Positions 1 to 9,857 of a stretch of 64,000 bases of DNA are shown here, one piece after another. Made by a program: the position numbers and the translations under genes. The notes under the pieces are model-generated. The model saw nothing but the letters and a program-made list of their open reading frames with translations. It had not been told where the DNA came from and did no database searches. Origin of the DNA: Gymnothorax reevesii. Lineage: Eukaryota; Chordata; Actinopteri; Anguilliformes; Muraenidae. The stretch covers positions 72,560,607 through 72,624,606 of the forward strand of contig CM056586.1 in NCBI GenBank assembly GCA_029721435.1, read 5' to 3'. Each line of letters starts with the position of its first letter. The stretch's first letter is position 1.

Positions 1-41
1 CTTTTTGCCCATTCAAAATAGGTTTATATGTTGATTTAAAC

Positions 42-244
42 CAGGGGTCCCCAATCTTTCCCAGAAAGGGCCGGTGTGGCTGCTGGCTTTCATCGCAACC
101 AAGCAGTTACACACTTGATACTACTAATCAACCCCTGGAATCTTTGCTCATAAGCTTGATCAGTAGTATCAGGTGTGTAGCTGCTTGGTAGCAATGAAAG
201 CTGCACCCACACCGGCCCTTTCTGAGAATGATTGGGGACCCCTG
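42..244. mobile_element. hAT-type MITE with 8-bp target duplication
   Basis: The ends are perfect 15-bp inverted repeats, CAGGGGTCCCCAATC at 42-56 and its reverse complement at 230-244. The flanks are a perfect 8-bp direct repeat, ATTTAAAC, at 34-41 and 245-252. An 8-bp duplication is the hallmark of hAT transposition. The interior is itself an imperfect palindrome: the segment around ACCAAGCAGTTACACAC recurs inverted. There is no coding capacity, so it is a non-autonomous MITE. Two older relatives lie at 38643-38816 and 57727-57930. Confidence 0.85.
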
Positions 245-252
245 ATTTAAAC

Positions 253-3200
253 ACTATATTTCATTGCTGGCTGTAAGTAGCATTCAGGATATCCATCCAA
301 GATACATTTAGGCGGCTTATCCAAGATTTTACAATGTAAGAAAAACCCTGCTAGCTACAGTATATTAAACCGTAAACATCATAAGTAATAAATATACAGC
401 TTTATTTTAGGAGGCTCGGTATAGCCAGGGCCAGAACCATCGTCAACTGGTTTCCCGGAGGAATGTCTCGGGGAAGAAGCAGGCGGGCCTTTAGACCATG
501 AAGAAAACTCTGTCTGTCCAAGGAGGAATCCTGTCTTGCCGGATAAGATTACTTCACTCACTCACCACAACCTAAATTCAACTTATTCACCTGTGATTTA
601 AGAACCTGAAAACAAGATATAATGTATCCATAGTTTGTGAACAGGGTGAACAATTGTTCAAGAGTAATTATGGAAATGTAAGTATTCTGCAGATCCTGAA
701 TTTTTGTGTTTTAGTTAATCATTTGTACATTTTACTGTTAAAATAAGCCCAAATTGTACCAATAAGCGCGGACAAATGACATGCTGTTAAAAACCATCTG
801 GCCGTTACTTTCGCTTAATAACTTTGGCCTGACCATGACACTTGAGGAAAGTTCATGAAGTCACCAAAATCATCAGTTCTCTTTCTTTTGGGGTCATGAA
901 TGTGTGCAGCAAATTTCAGGGTTATCATATCGTTCCAAGAATGCACACGCTACATACATGAAGAGATGCACACAGACCCAGGGCGAAAGACATAATCGTA
1001 ACTACAAGACACTCAGGCTCCTCCGATGTTTTGAAATTCGTTGGCAGGGGACTTTTCATTGAACATAAGTGTTAAATGAATCTCAACTGTGCCGTCATCA
1101 CATGGATATAAATTCCTTCCCATCTTGGATTAAGGATATGAGTCAGATCCTCAGCAAAATTGATCACCTCCTGCTGAGCACAGTATCTTTCAACAGACTT
1201 AATTGTTATGGATGGTATCCATCCATAACCTTTTGATATATCCCATTAACTGATGAATGAACAAACATAATAAATGCTGGTGAAAACCTCACCTCCTGGC
1301 AGAGGAATAATGAGCCTTGCGAACAATCAAAACCATTTCGTTATTTATCCTAATATACCATCATCAGCTCACCAACAACACTTATTGCTCCAGTTCATTG
1401 ACTTTACTTCATGTCTCATCTCCATCAATATTACACATACTCAGCTCTTAGCCCACCAACACGTGCAACAACATTCACAATTCCGCCCTAATGAGAAAAA
1501 CCTCAACTCCTACAGCAATGCAATGCTGCTCCATTTAACATTAAACTTAACAACTGCTAAATGATCATTTCTACTTTAATGATGCAAGTTATAGCCAACA
1601 ATCAGAGTTCATGTCTCACTTGGTCTCACATTTCCTTACGTAATTGGAGTAAAGATATGAAAACCTCGCGCATGGACATGCATGCCTTAGGAGTTCAGGT
1701 GGGCCACAATTATCTAAAGAAATGCTGTCAATAAATAGTAATAATCTATACAAGAAAATCACCGATGGGCGTGAGAAGTAAGCTGGGGCAACAAGACCTG
1801 CACAACGTCCGCTGAGACGAGATCAATGACGTCCAACAGGTGGCCACCCAGGATAATCGTAACAGTGTTATTGGGGTTCAGCAGGATAAAGTCGTCTCCT
1901 GCAGCAGGGAGAGAGAAATTTCTATTCAGGTCAGAAAATCTGATTTGTCAATTAATTTCATGTCTTTGTCTTGTTAGAAGAATATAACTTTGTACCTCCC
2001 ACAATTACACGGGGCAAACATCAGTGAGTACACCTTCATGCCTGAGCATTGATGATAAACACAGCAAGAAAAGCTGTGGAAAAGTCAAAATAATTGCCAC
2101 AGAGGAAGTCCTGCTGCTGACCATGAACATCCCTTTATAGCCAGAATTTACCCATCTTCTAACAGCTGCTTTCAGTATGATCATGCGCCATAAAAATAAC
2201 GGTCTCCAACTGGTTTCATGAACATGACTCAGTTGACCTCAATTGCCATCCGTTTCCCCAAATTTGAAACAGATCGAGCACATTTTGGATCTGTTAAAAA
2301 CGTGCAGCAGGACTGTGTTGCAGACAAATCTGCAGAAAATATGTGATGCAGTCATATCAAAGAGAAACTAAAGCAGAAACTAAAAAGAATTTTTGCAACA
2401 TCTTCTAGAATCCATTTCTAATAAAGTGCTCTGTGTCCGTATGCACATATTATATGAAAATAGACTTTCAGATTACGCCAAAAATACTTTATTTATGCTA
2501 AGTTTATTTCAGAAAAAAATAGTTTGAAACTGGATAGATCCCCGTGAGCACAATTTAACTTTTCCTACAGGGTTCCTTACATGCAAAACGTAGCACTGCT
2601 ACAACTAAGCTATGTTAACCATTCCAAATTATCACAGAGAAATATGGAAATTTTGAAAAGTTTTAGAAGAAGAAAAATTGTTCCTTTTGCTGGGAGTGAA
2701 TTTGCCGTAGAATACCCCGCTGGAGCATTTCTTTATTGTCAGTAGGTGGCAATATTGCACTTCAAGTGAGATGTTCCTGTTTTGAAGGGGAAAACACCAC
2801 ATCTGATGTTTCACTGAGGCTGGTGTCTAAACTCAACATGTTTACTTTAATTTCTCTTTACTTCTAATTTCGAGTCCCCTTTACTTCTCATTTCACTGAA
2901 ATCTGTTGTTTATCATCTTGTCTCAAGATTTCTGTGACATTATTCTCTCAGTGTTTGTGCTTTTCTCGTGACCCTGTCTCTGAGTGTTTCTTGAATCCTC
3001 TGCACTGTCATCTCATGGGAAGATATTGCAGCAGCTCAGTGAGACCATAAGAACTAATTTAGGCTTCTTGCAAAAATTGCTGGAAAAAATTTATGCAAAT
3101 GTTTTGTTTTTTTCTAACTTGCGTATTGGTTAATGTGGGCTGCTCAAACTGTCAAGTACGTAAATAATAGTTCATTATCGAATTTCTCGAGTAATAATGT

Positions 3201-4149
3201 CCTAAAAACCACTAGCGAGTCACTCACCTCACCTCTCTTCTGTATTAAGCATAATATATTGAATAAAGCCCAGGAGATGGGTCTTACACAAATAAACTTC
3301 TATACAGACAGTCATTTGGAAAAAAAGCCAGTACATCCTTCAAAACATGTACTTGCAGCCATGATCTCCTTTGCCACCACTGACAACAGGACATGAACCC
3401 AAAACTTAAATAGAAACAGCCATCTCACCCAGCACTATTGTCTCAGAAGAAAATATGTTCAACCCTCTGTTTCAGATCGTTGCCATTGCAACAGAATATA
3501 CGGCCCAATCAAACTGCAGGATATGAAACCAACAGAATACATGGCCCAATCAAACTGCAGGATACTAAACAAACTAGGCTATGCATTTATGCCAGAGCTT
3601 GGGAAGAAATAAAGTTAATTTGTCTTGGCACTGAGGTGCTCTGAATTACTGTGTAAGAGTGATCTTTTTCCCTGGGTTTAACAAATTGATCGTGGCAAAC
3701 CTACAATTTAATCATGAGCAAAGTCTTTTTTTTAACCAATTTTCACAAGTTTATTTATTCGTCTTTTGTGCTTGTCCATGTTACATGAAGATGAAGACGT
3801 GTGTATATCTTTCTGTGCTGACAATTGTAATATCTAACTTGGTTTTTGGCCTGAAATGGAATTTAGAGAAGCCGTTGGGAAATGGAGGTTTCATGACTCT
3901 ATTTATATTTTCAGCCATTTGGTTTGATCACAGAATGAATTGAGAATGTCCACGAGAGGAAAATAATCCAGGGACTGGGGCCCTCCTCACATCTGTGTCT
4001 GAGCAGCTTCAGGGAGAGAGATTTTATCCAGCTGAACCATCCGAACCTCTCCTCCTGTCCTGTTGCTGAATGGTGCTGCAATATGTCAAGAACCTTTTAC
4101 TCCACGTTTAATGGAGTTGTATAAGCCTGACACAATTCTCCCGTGATGT
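253..4149. other. unique AT-rich DNA without a recognisable gene
   Basis: Short open frames occur here on both strands, the longest 96 codons at 1274-1564, but none has a recognisable domain, splice context or biased composition. The only structure noted is the short tandem duplication at 3490-3571. Intergenic or intronic DNA is the simplest reading. Confidence 0.5.
3490..3571. repeat. 41-bp tandem duplication, two copies
   Basis: Two adjacent 41-bp units (3490-3530 and 3531-3571) both contain GGCCCAATCAAACTGCAGGA and differ at only a few positions. It is a simple local duplication with no sign of function. Confidence 0.75.
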
Positions 4150-4298
4150 GGAAGTTCATCGGAGCAAGGTTCTTGAAACTGAAGAAAACCTTCTGGATTC
4201 TGGACTTTTCCAACCCAAAAAAATAGAAACTTCAGATAATAGCCAAGCTGTTAAGATTTTCACTGCTCTTAGTGTGGTGGTCAGTTTTTTGAGACGCC
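4150..4298 (-). mobile_element. probable leader next to an inverted gypsy LTR
   Basis: Read on the minus strand, this stretch directly follows the end of the inverted LTR at 4299-4770. That is where the primer-binding site and untranslated leader of a Ty3/gypsy element would lie. It begins with a TTTGGCG-like stretch, but no tRNA complement could be assigned. The minus-strand open frame that spans this region and the LTR has no Gag or protease motif. The far boundary is uncertain. Confidence 0.4.
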
Positions 4299-4770
4299 AA
4301 ATGCTGTGGCCAGAGCGAAAGGGGGAACAGCAAAATAAGAGACAGACACAGACGGAAATCAGAGAGAGTAACTCGCGCTTCCAAAGGACCCAGATCCAGT
4401 CCGTAGAACAATAAGGAAGCAAAGCGAGTTCGACAGAACGAACTGAAAGGGAAAAAATCTCAGAAACTGAGATAAAGAGAATTAACACCAGACGGTGCTC
4501 AGAAAGAGGAAAAACAGAGAGATTCCCCTGCTATCCAGCACTTTCCTCTTTTGCAGATAAGACCTCAACAACTTTCTCACCAGAGACCTTACCAGCTGAA
4601 GTGCAAACAAAACACTGACACTCTAGTAAGGGCAGTGAGGCGGAACTTGGGCTTAAATAGAATCTGGGCGCTGCCCCTAAATAATGCCAGCTGACCCAAA
4701 AATCCAATTGTGGGAAAAACGATAACGTCCTGGACGAGTTTTGAAATTTTGAAAACGCCATTCTGAGGAG
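4299..4770 (-). repeat. Ty3/gypsy LTR in inverted orientation
   Basis: The minus strand of about 4545-4760 matches the 3' LTR at 7660-7853 almost base for base. Shared blocks include GGACGTTATCG, GGGTCAGCTGG, the TATTTAAGCCC TATA-like region, CCGCCTCACTGCCCTT and AAGGTCTCTGGT. It continues past the point where the 3' LTR is broken, giving a fuller R/U5 region containing CTCGCTTTGC and TTTGGAAGCGCGAG. Both blocks also occur in the solo LTR at 45461-45862. The orientation is opposite to the pol genes that follow, so this is not a normal 5' LTR. Boundaries are approximate. Confidence 0.8.
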
Positions 4771-4855
4771 GTTCAGTGTTTTTATTATCAGTTCCCCTGT
4801 TCTTCCCATTGTTTTGGGACATTCTTGCCTACGGAAACATAGACCTTGCATCACT

Positions 4856-6080
4856 TGGGGGGGAACAGAATAATCCTATCGTTCACTGGGGCACCAATTG
4901 TAGGTCCCATTGTAGAGAGAATGTGACTTGTTTTCCCAGACATCAAGCTATGGGGCAGGCTGATGCCTGGAGCGAGTGTGAGGAGGTTGTCTCACCGTAC
5001 CCTCCTAGACTAAAAAGATCGGCAGAGGAGGGGTTGGAATGGGATCCTCAATTTGATTGGCGACAGCCAGAGGACGATTACCTATTAGAGGATTTTTTTT
5101 GTTCTGAATCAGTCGCTGAAATATTAGATTTTGAACAGGGTGAGGAATTTGGGGCCACCCTGAACTTTAGTTTGCCTCCCAATGTTCCTAATGATTATGC
5201 TGATCTCACCAAAGTTTTTAGTAAACAACGAGCATCAATGCTACCTCCCCATCATCCGTACGATTGCCAGATCAATCTCTACCCTGGTACCACTCCTCCT
5301 AGGGGTTCGCTATACCCGCTGTCAGGGCCTGAGCGTAAGGCCATGCAAGAATATATTCAGGAAGCTCTCACTATTGGTTTTATCCGGCCGTCCACGTCTC
5401 CTGCCGGAGCGGGGTTTTTTTTGTGGGAAAAAAGGATGGCGGTTTGAGACCCTGTATTGATTGTAGAGGTTTGAATAAGATCACCATTAATGACCGAGAC
5501 TCCCTGCCGGTAATGAATTCTGCATTTGAACGTCTGCAGGGGGCGTCATTTTTTACCAAGCTAGATCTCTGTAATGCTTATAACTTAGTTCGCATTTGGG
5601 AGGGGGACAAATGGAAGATGGCTTTTAATAGGCATGACGGAACCACGAATACTTGGTCTTACCGTTCGGATTGGTTAACACCCCTTCAGTGTTTCAGGCG
5701 CTCGTTAATGACGTCCTCCGAGAGATGTTGGAGAAATTCATCTTTGTTAATCTTGACGACATTTTGATTTTTTCTCTAACACTCTCAGAGCATAAACAAC
5801 ACATCAGACGTGCTTGAGGCCCTCCTAAATGCAAAGCTTTTTGTCAAGGCTGAGAAATGTGTCTTTCATGGCCAAAATGTCTCATTTCTTGGCTTCATTG
5901 TCTCCAAGGGATCGGCCTATATGGACCTGGAAAAGGTGGCTGCGGTCAAAAATTGGCCTGCTCCTCAAAGTGTTAAGGAGGTCCAACGCTTCTTGGGCTT
6001 TGCTAATTTTTACAGGAGGTTTATTCAATATTTTACCGCGGTTGCTGCCCCCATTATTGCGCTCACCAGAATTGTTCATT
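4856..6080 (+). pseudogene. Ty3/gypsy reverse transcriptase, frameshifted
   Basis: The product would have copied element RNA into DNA. The N-terminal part runs in one frame to about 5440, with the typical [17 protein letters not shown] and PLSGPE blocks. It shifts at about 5425 to a second frame containing [11 protein letters not shown] and FTKLDL, and near 5640 to a third frame with [11 protein letters not shown]. The catalytic motif is [10 protein letters not shown], with the two aspartate codons at 5755-5760. After about 5775 the frame changes again to the connection region (FLGFIVS, VQRFLGFANFYRRFI), which stops shortly after APIIALTR. The active-site aspartates survive, but the frame is broken at least three times, so no functional enzyme can be made. 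Continuity through the frames and motif order make the assignment secure. Confidence 0.92.
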
Positions 6081-6208
6081 GTTCTTTAACCATTTTAATT
6101 TTATGCTAACCTACCGCCCTGGCTCTTAAACATTAAGCCTTACACCTTGTCGCGGACCACTCCGATCATTATCCTACCCCGGAGCCAGTCATTCTGGCTG
6201 CTCAGATT
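6080..6208 (+). pseudogene. RNase H remnant, core deleted
   Basis: The reverse transcriptase connection ends near 6075 and is followed almost at once by FNFMLTYRPG (6090-6120), a motif from the extreme C-terminal end of gypsy RNase H. Roughly the whole RNase H catalytic core, expected to be several hundred bases, is therefore missing. The residual sequence also carries stops and shifts frame before the integrase. Confidence 0.75.
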
Positions 6209-6952
6209 GTGTCGCCAATTCAATGGGAGGTTGAGGCGGTGGTTCAGGAGGCTTTGAAGACCGATCCCGGTCCTGGGGGGGAGCCTCCTAGTGGTTTGTT
6301 TGTCCCGCCGAGAGTTAGGCCACAGGTCCTCCAGCGGGGACACTCTTCCCGCTTGGCGGGGCACCCGGGGGCCCATCAGACCAAACAGTTCCTGGCCCAA
6401 CGTTTTTGGTGGCCGGGTATGATGTGGGACATTCGGGAATTTGTTGCTGCCTGTGGCATCTGCTCCAGGAACAAAACTTCTCATCTCCCTCCCTCTGGAC
6501 TGCTGCAACCATTGCCCATCCCCAGGCATCCTTGGATGCATATTGCTTTGGATATTATTAGGGGACTGCCTATGTCTGAGGGCAACACGGTCATCTTGGT
6601 CGTGGTTGACCGTTTTTCCAAGGCCGCTCATTTTGTCAGGCTACCCAAGCTGCCTTCTGCGAGGGAGACGGCCCTTCTTGTGGGTAACCATGTGTTCCGG
6701 CTGCATGAGCTTCCACAAGATGTTGTTTCTAACCGGGGTCCACAGTTTATGGCCACATTCTGGCGAGCATTTTGTAAGCAGTTGGGGGCTATGGTGAGTC
6801 TCTCCTCTGGGTTCCACTCAAAGACCAACGGGCAGACTGAGCCTATGAATCAGTCATGGGAAAACGCTCTTCGTTGTTTAACAGTGGATAATCCATGTTC
6901 ATTCGATTCGATTTTTAGCATGGGCCGAGTATTCCCACAACTCTCCCAGTAA
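6209..6952 (+). pseudogene. Ty3/gypsy integrase, catalytic residue altered
   Basis: The product would have inserted the cDNA into the genome. The zinc-binding head is intact: GHPGAHQ supplies the histidines near 6357-6377, and CGICSRNK supplies the cysteines near 6453-6465. The core follows, with the first catalytic aspartate in HIALDIIRGLP (codon 6551-6553), VVVDRFSKAAHFV, and the glutamate region NGQTEP. The second catalytic position, normally aspartate in VSDRGPQF, reads asparagine (AAC at 6731-6733), which should abolish strand transfer. The frame ends at 6952 and resumes downstream, so a frameshift separates core and C-terminus. Confidence 0.92.
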
Positions 6953-6986
6953 TTCCTCCACGGGCTTTTCCCCACTTTAAGCTCAG

Positions 6987-7604
6987 GTGGGTTATCAACT
7001 CTTACTGTTTCCTGAGACTGAGAATGATTCCAAGGTTCCCTCGGTCAACCATTTCATTTGTCGCTGTCGGTCCGTTTGGACCAGGGTCTGTTCATCTCTG
7101 TTGCACTCGAGGCTCAAACAGAAATCCACCCCCGATAGAAGGCATCGTTTGGTCCCATCTTATCCTGTGGATCAGAGAGTTTGGCTGTCCACCTGGGACC
7201 TCCCATTGAAGGTAGAGTCACGGAAATTGGCACCCCGCTATATCGGCCCGTTCAAGATTGTGCAGAAGATCAATCCAGTCACCGTCCAGTTAAAGCTCCC
7301 TAGATCTTTGCGCATCCATCCGTCGTTCCACATCTCTCGGATTAAGCCAGTTAGCACTAGCATCCTGGCACCTGCCGACACGCCCCCGCCGCCACCACGA
7401 ATGGTCGAGGGGGGGCCTGTTTACACCGTGCGCCGCATTCTGGCCGAGCGGCGTGTTGGGTGTGGGATCCAGTTTCTTGTCGACTGGGAGGGATATGGCC
7501 CCGAGGAGCGCAGCTGGGTTCCTTCTCAGGACATTCTGGATCCCACACTCATTTCTGAGTTCCGTGCACGGGGTTCCCTAGGGACTTCTGGAGCTGTCCC
7601 TTAG
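6987..7604 (+). pseudogene. integrase C-terminal domain and chromodomain
   Basis: The open frame carries the GPF/Y-type module of the integrase tail ([11 protein letters not shown], then [15 protein letters not shown]). After a proline-rich linker comes a chromodomain ([28 protein letters not shown]). Chromodomains on gypsy integrases are known to target insertion to chromatin marks. The frame ends with TAG at 7602-7604, immediately before the polypurine tract, as expected for the end of pol. This part is intact, but it is disconnected from the integrase core by the break near 6952-6987. Confidence 0.9.
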
Positions 7605-7616
7605 AGGGAGGGGTCC
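7603..7616 (+). other. polypurine tract of the gypsy element
   Basis: AGAGGGAGGGG lies directly before the TGTCATGG start of the 3' LTR, which is where plus-strand DNA synthesis is primed in LTR retrotransposons. The end of pol on one side and the LTR on the other fix its identity. Confidence 0.75.
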
Positions 7617-7853
7617 TGTCATGGTTTTGGAGGCTGGTAGTGGCTTTGAGAGCTTTCTTGTTCGTTCTCGTCTGGGACGTTATCGTTTTGCTCACAATCG
7701 GATTCTTGGGTCAGCTGGTATTATTTGGGGGCAGCGCCCGGATTCTATTTAAGCCCAAGTTCCGCCTCACTGCCCTTGCTAGAGTGTAGAGTGTTTTGTT
7801 TGCACTTTAGCCGGTAAGGTCTCTGGTAAGAAAGTTGTTGAGGTATTAGCTGC
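7617..7853 (+). repeat. truncated 3' LTR of the gypsy element
   Basis: It begins with TGTCATGG right after the polypurine tract and carries a TATTTAAGCCC TATA-like region near 7747. It matches the inverted LTR at 4545-4760. Homology stops at about 7853 in CTGCAAA, where the inverted copy continues, so the R/U5 end is missing here. Confidence 0.85.
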
Positions 7854-7884
7854 AAAGCCACTACCAACCTCCAAAACCATGACA
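7854..7884 (-). repeat. fold-back copy of the LTR 5' terminus
   Basis: The 31 bases at 7854-7884 are the reverse complement of 7617-7647, the first 31 bases of the LTR, with one mismatch. The truncated LTR is thus bounded by a near-perfect inverted repeat, which indicates a rearrangement joining an inverted LTR start to the broken LTR. Confidence 0.85.
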
Positions 7885-9552
7885 CAGTGCAAATAAAGTC
7901 AGCTTCAATACAGCCACAAAATGTCAGACCTCAGGTGAGCAAAATACACATTTGCAATAAAGCGTAACAAAGACATTCCATTCTAGTAAAAGAATTAACA
8001 CTAAATGACAAAGCAATTCTGAGTAATTATAATTTGCCATATCTTTGAATTCTTAATTAATAATGTTTTGATGTATTGACCGTGTGTTGACAATTTCATC
8101 AGTCAGAAGCCAACTGATGCCTCAGTTTCATTTCAATTTGTGGTTGGGATAAAAACTGACAAATGCAGTGCAGGGTCCCCCAGACTGAGTTTGAGAACTG
8201 ATGGAAAAGGCCAGATTTAAACTTCACTTGTGGCCAACAGTTTTTCCCTTCCATTATTTACAGTCCTCAACATAATTCTGCTGCCATGAAACATCATTTC
8301 TGCTCTTCCAGGTCAGGCACAGAACAACCCTTCAGAAATGGGTTGAATCTGCTGATCTGAATTCATAGAGGGTTTTGTAAGTTTCCACAATTTAAGGCCT
8401 TGTTGGCACATCTATCCAAGGTAAAGCACTTTCATGGCAAGAGGAAATTTATGAAACTGAAACTGTCTGCAACTAAGAAAAATCGCTGAAATGTTAAGTC
8501 TTGGGCACGACTTAACACCTACATTTTTGCCAGCCGTTCCCCAATCTTCTGTTTGATTGTTGTTGTCATTTATGCTGTAATTTGCACTGGAAGGATGGGA
8601 AATTTCTTTATTTCAGGTGGTTGTTTCTGTGCCATTTTATCGCAAAGTTCCTCCAGAAGTCGGGCGCAGGCGATATTGCATGCGACCAAGGGAGAGAGGA
8701 TGACTGGAGGAGGGGAACTGAATAGCGGGTACACAAGAAGTGATTGACACTGCATGAGAAACTTATCCTGGCTCTGATTGGTTGATTTTGTCAGCTTGGG
8801 GCAGATTCTTGCAAATGCCACGAGCAGCACAGCGAGGAGCCAAATGTACCAGTTTTTAATTTTTTTTACAGATTACAGTCTCACGTAAGACTGTCAGTAT
8901 AGAGTGACAGTCTCAGCAAATATGAAAACAGTCATTTTAATAAAAGTTACCTGCTGAAGCTTTAAGCCGAGACTGTGAAAGGCCTGAAAGGTAAATAAAA
9001 TTAAAATAAATAAAATTGGCAGCAAAAGCGACATACGTACAGGACATGGCCCAGTTTTGGCCTACATTTCCACCAAAAAAATTGTGCTTCATGTTTTTTC
9101 AGGCTTCCATACAAGACTTTCTACTGCTTTTTTACTTTTTTATTTTTATCTTATTGGTTTGAAGACAAGAAATGGTGAGCTTGACTGGCTCCACATGCCA
9201 CATTCGAACAGGTTGTGCATCACAGCGTGATTCTCTCCCGATTGCTCATTTGGACCAATCTCCCATGCAACAATTTCACAGTTTCCTTGGGAGCAGTTAC
9301 AGAAAAGCTCCCGCGGGCACCCTCATTTGGACCCGCACACGCTGACAATCGGACAGGTGCTGCATTAGCTGTTGCGTGTAGCTCCTTGCACGCTCATTGG
9401 ACAGGCTCTGTGCGTAGCTTGAGTTTTCGCTTGGCTCGGTGAGACCGTTGAAACAGTGCTGTGCGAGGCATGTGCTCTCATTCCACCAGGCAGCATTTCT
9501 CAGTTCACTTTGCCTGAGGTATTCATCCTTCTCTCTGTAATACTATACAATT
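7885..9552. other. no recognisable gene
   Basis: AT-rich DNA with only short open frames. 9195-9440 is richer in CpG and contains two CCAAT-box-like motifs (GGACCAATC near 9254 and CTCATTGGAC near 9391), but there is no downstream exon, so no promoter is claimed. Confidence 0.45.
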
Positions 9553-9857
9553 ATTGACTTCAGTTGAGGTAAATCCAATGATTTATCCACATTGAATATG
9601 TGATATTCACCCCATGGTGGATAAATCATTTGATTCACCAATAACTGAAGTAAATATCTGTTTTATTATATGACTCTACTTGAAAATCCAAAAGAGAGAA
9701 AGATGACACCTCTAACGTAAAGCTCCTCACAGGGAGGAGGCGACACGAAACACGGACACCGTCAGGAGCTCCTGCGGGGGAAGCCTGATCTATTATTGGC
9801 TGGAGGTCATCAGATTGTGATATTCCCCTCTCACGCACTTTCATGGGGTGAATATCA
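9553..9857. repeat. overlapping inverted repeats, MITE-like
   Basis: Two structures overlap. The arms at 9553-9590 and 9617-9655 pair imperfectly around the perfect block AATGATTTATCCAC / GTGGATAAATCATT. In addition, TGATATTCACCCCATG at 9601-9616 is perfectly inverted at 9842-9857, bracketing about 257 bp as terminal repeats would. No coding sequence lies inside. A non-autonomous DNA element is likely, but its superfamily is unknown and I see no clear target duplication. Confidence 0.55.

Larger units (their letters stand above)
4771..7616 (+). mobile_element. internal region of a chromodomain Ty3/gypsy retrotransposon, decayed
   Basis: This is the internal part of a vertebrate chromovirus-like Ty3/gypsy element. 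The pol order is reverse transcriptase, remnant RNase H, integrase with its zinc-binding head, then a C-terminal chromodomain, all on the + strand. Gag and nearly all of the protease are absent. Recognisable pol starts near 4860, within about 100 bases of the inverted LTR. At least four frameshifts and an RNase H deletion make it non-functional. A full element of this type is usually 5-6 kb, while this one spans about 3.7 kb with both LTR pieces. It is a genomic fossil rather than a host gene. Confidence 0.92.

Noticed and set aside
4156..4854. Minus-strand open frames over the gypsy flank
   Set aside because: They are translations of LTR and leader sequence, not genes.
9215..9442. CCAAT-rich, CpG-containing segment as a promoter
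   Set aside because: No TATA, no donor-bounded first exon and no gene downstream that could be recognised.
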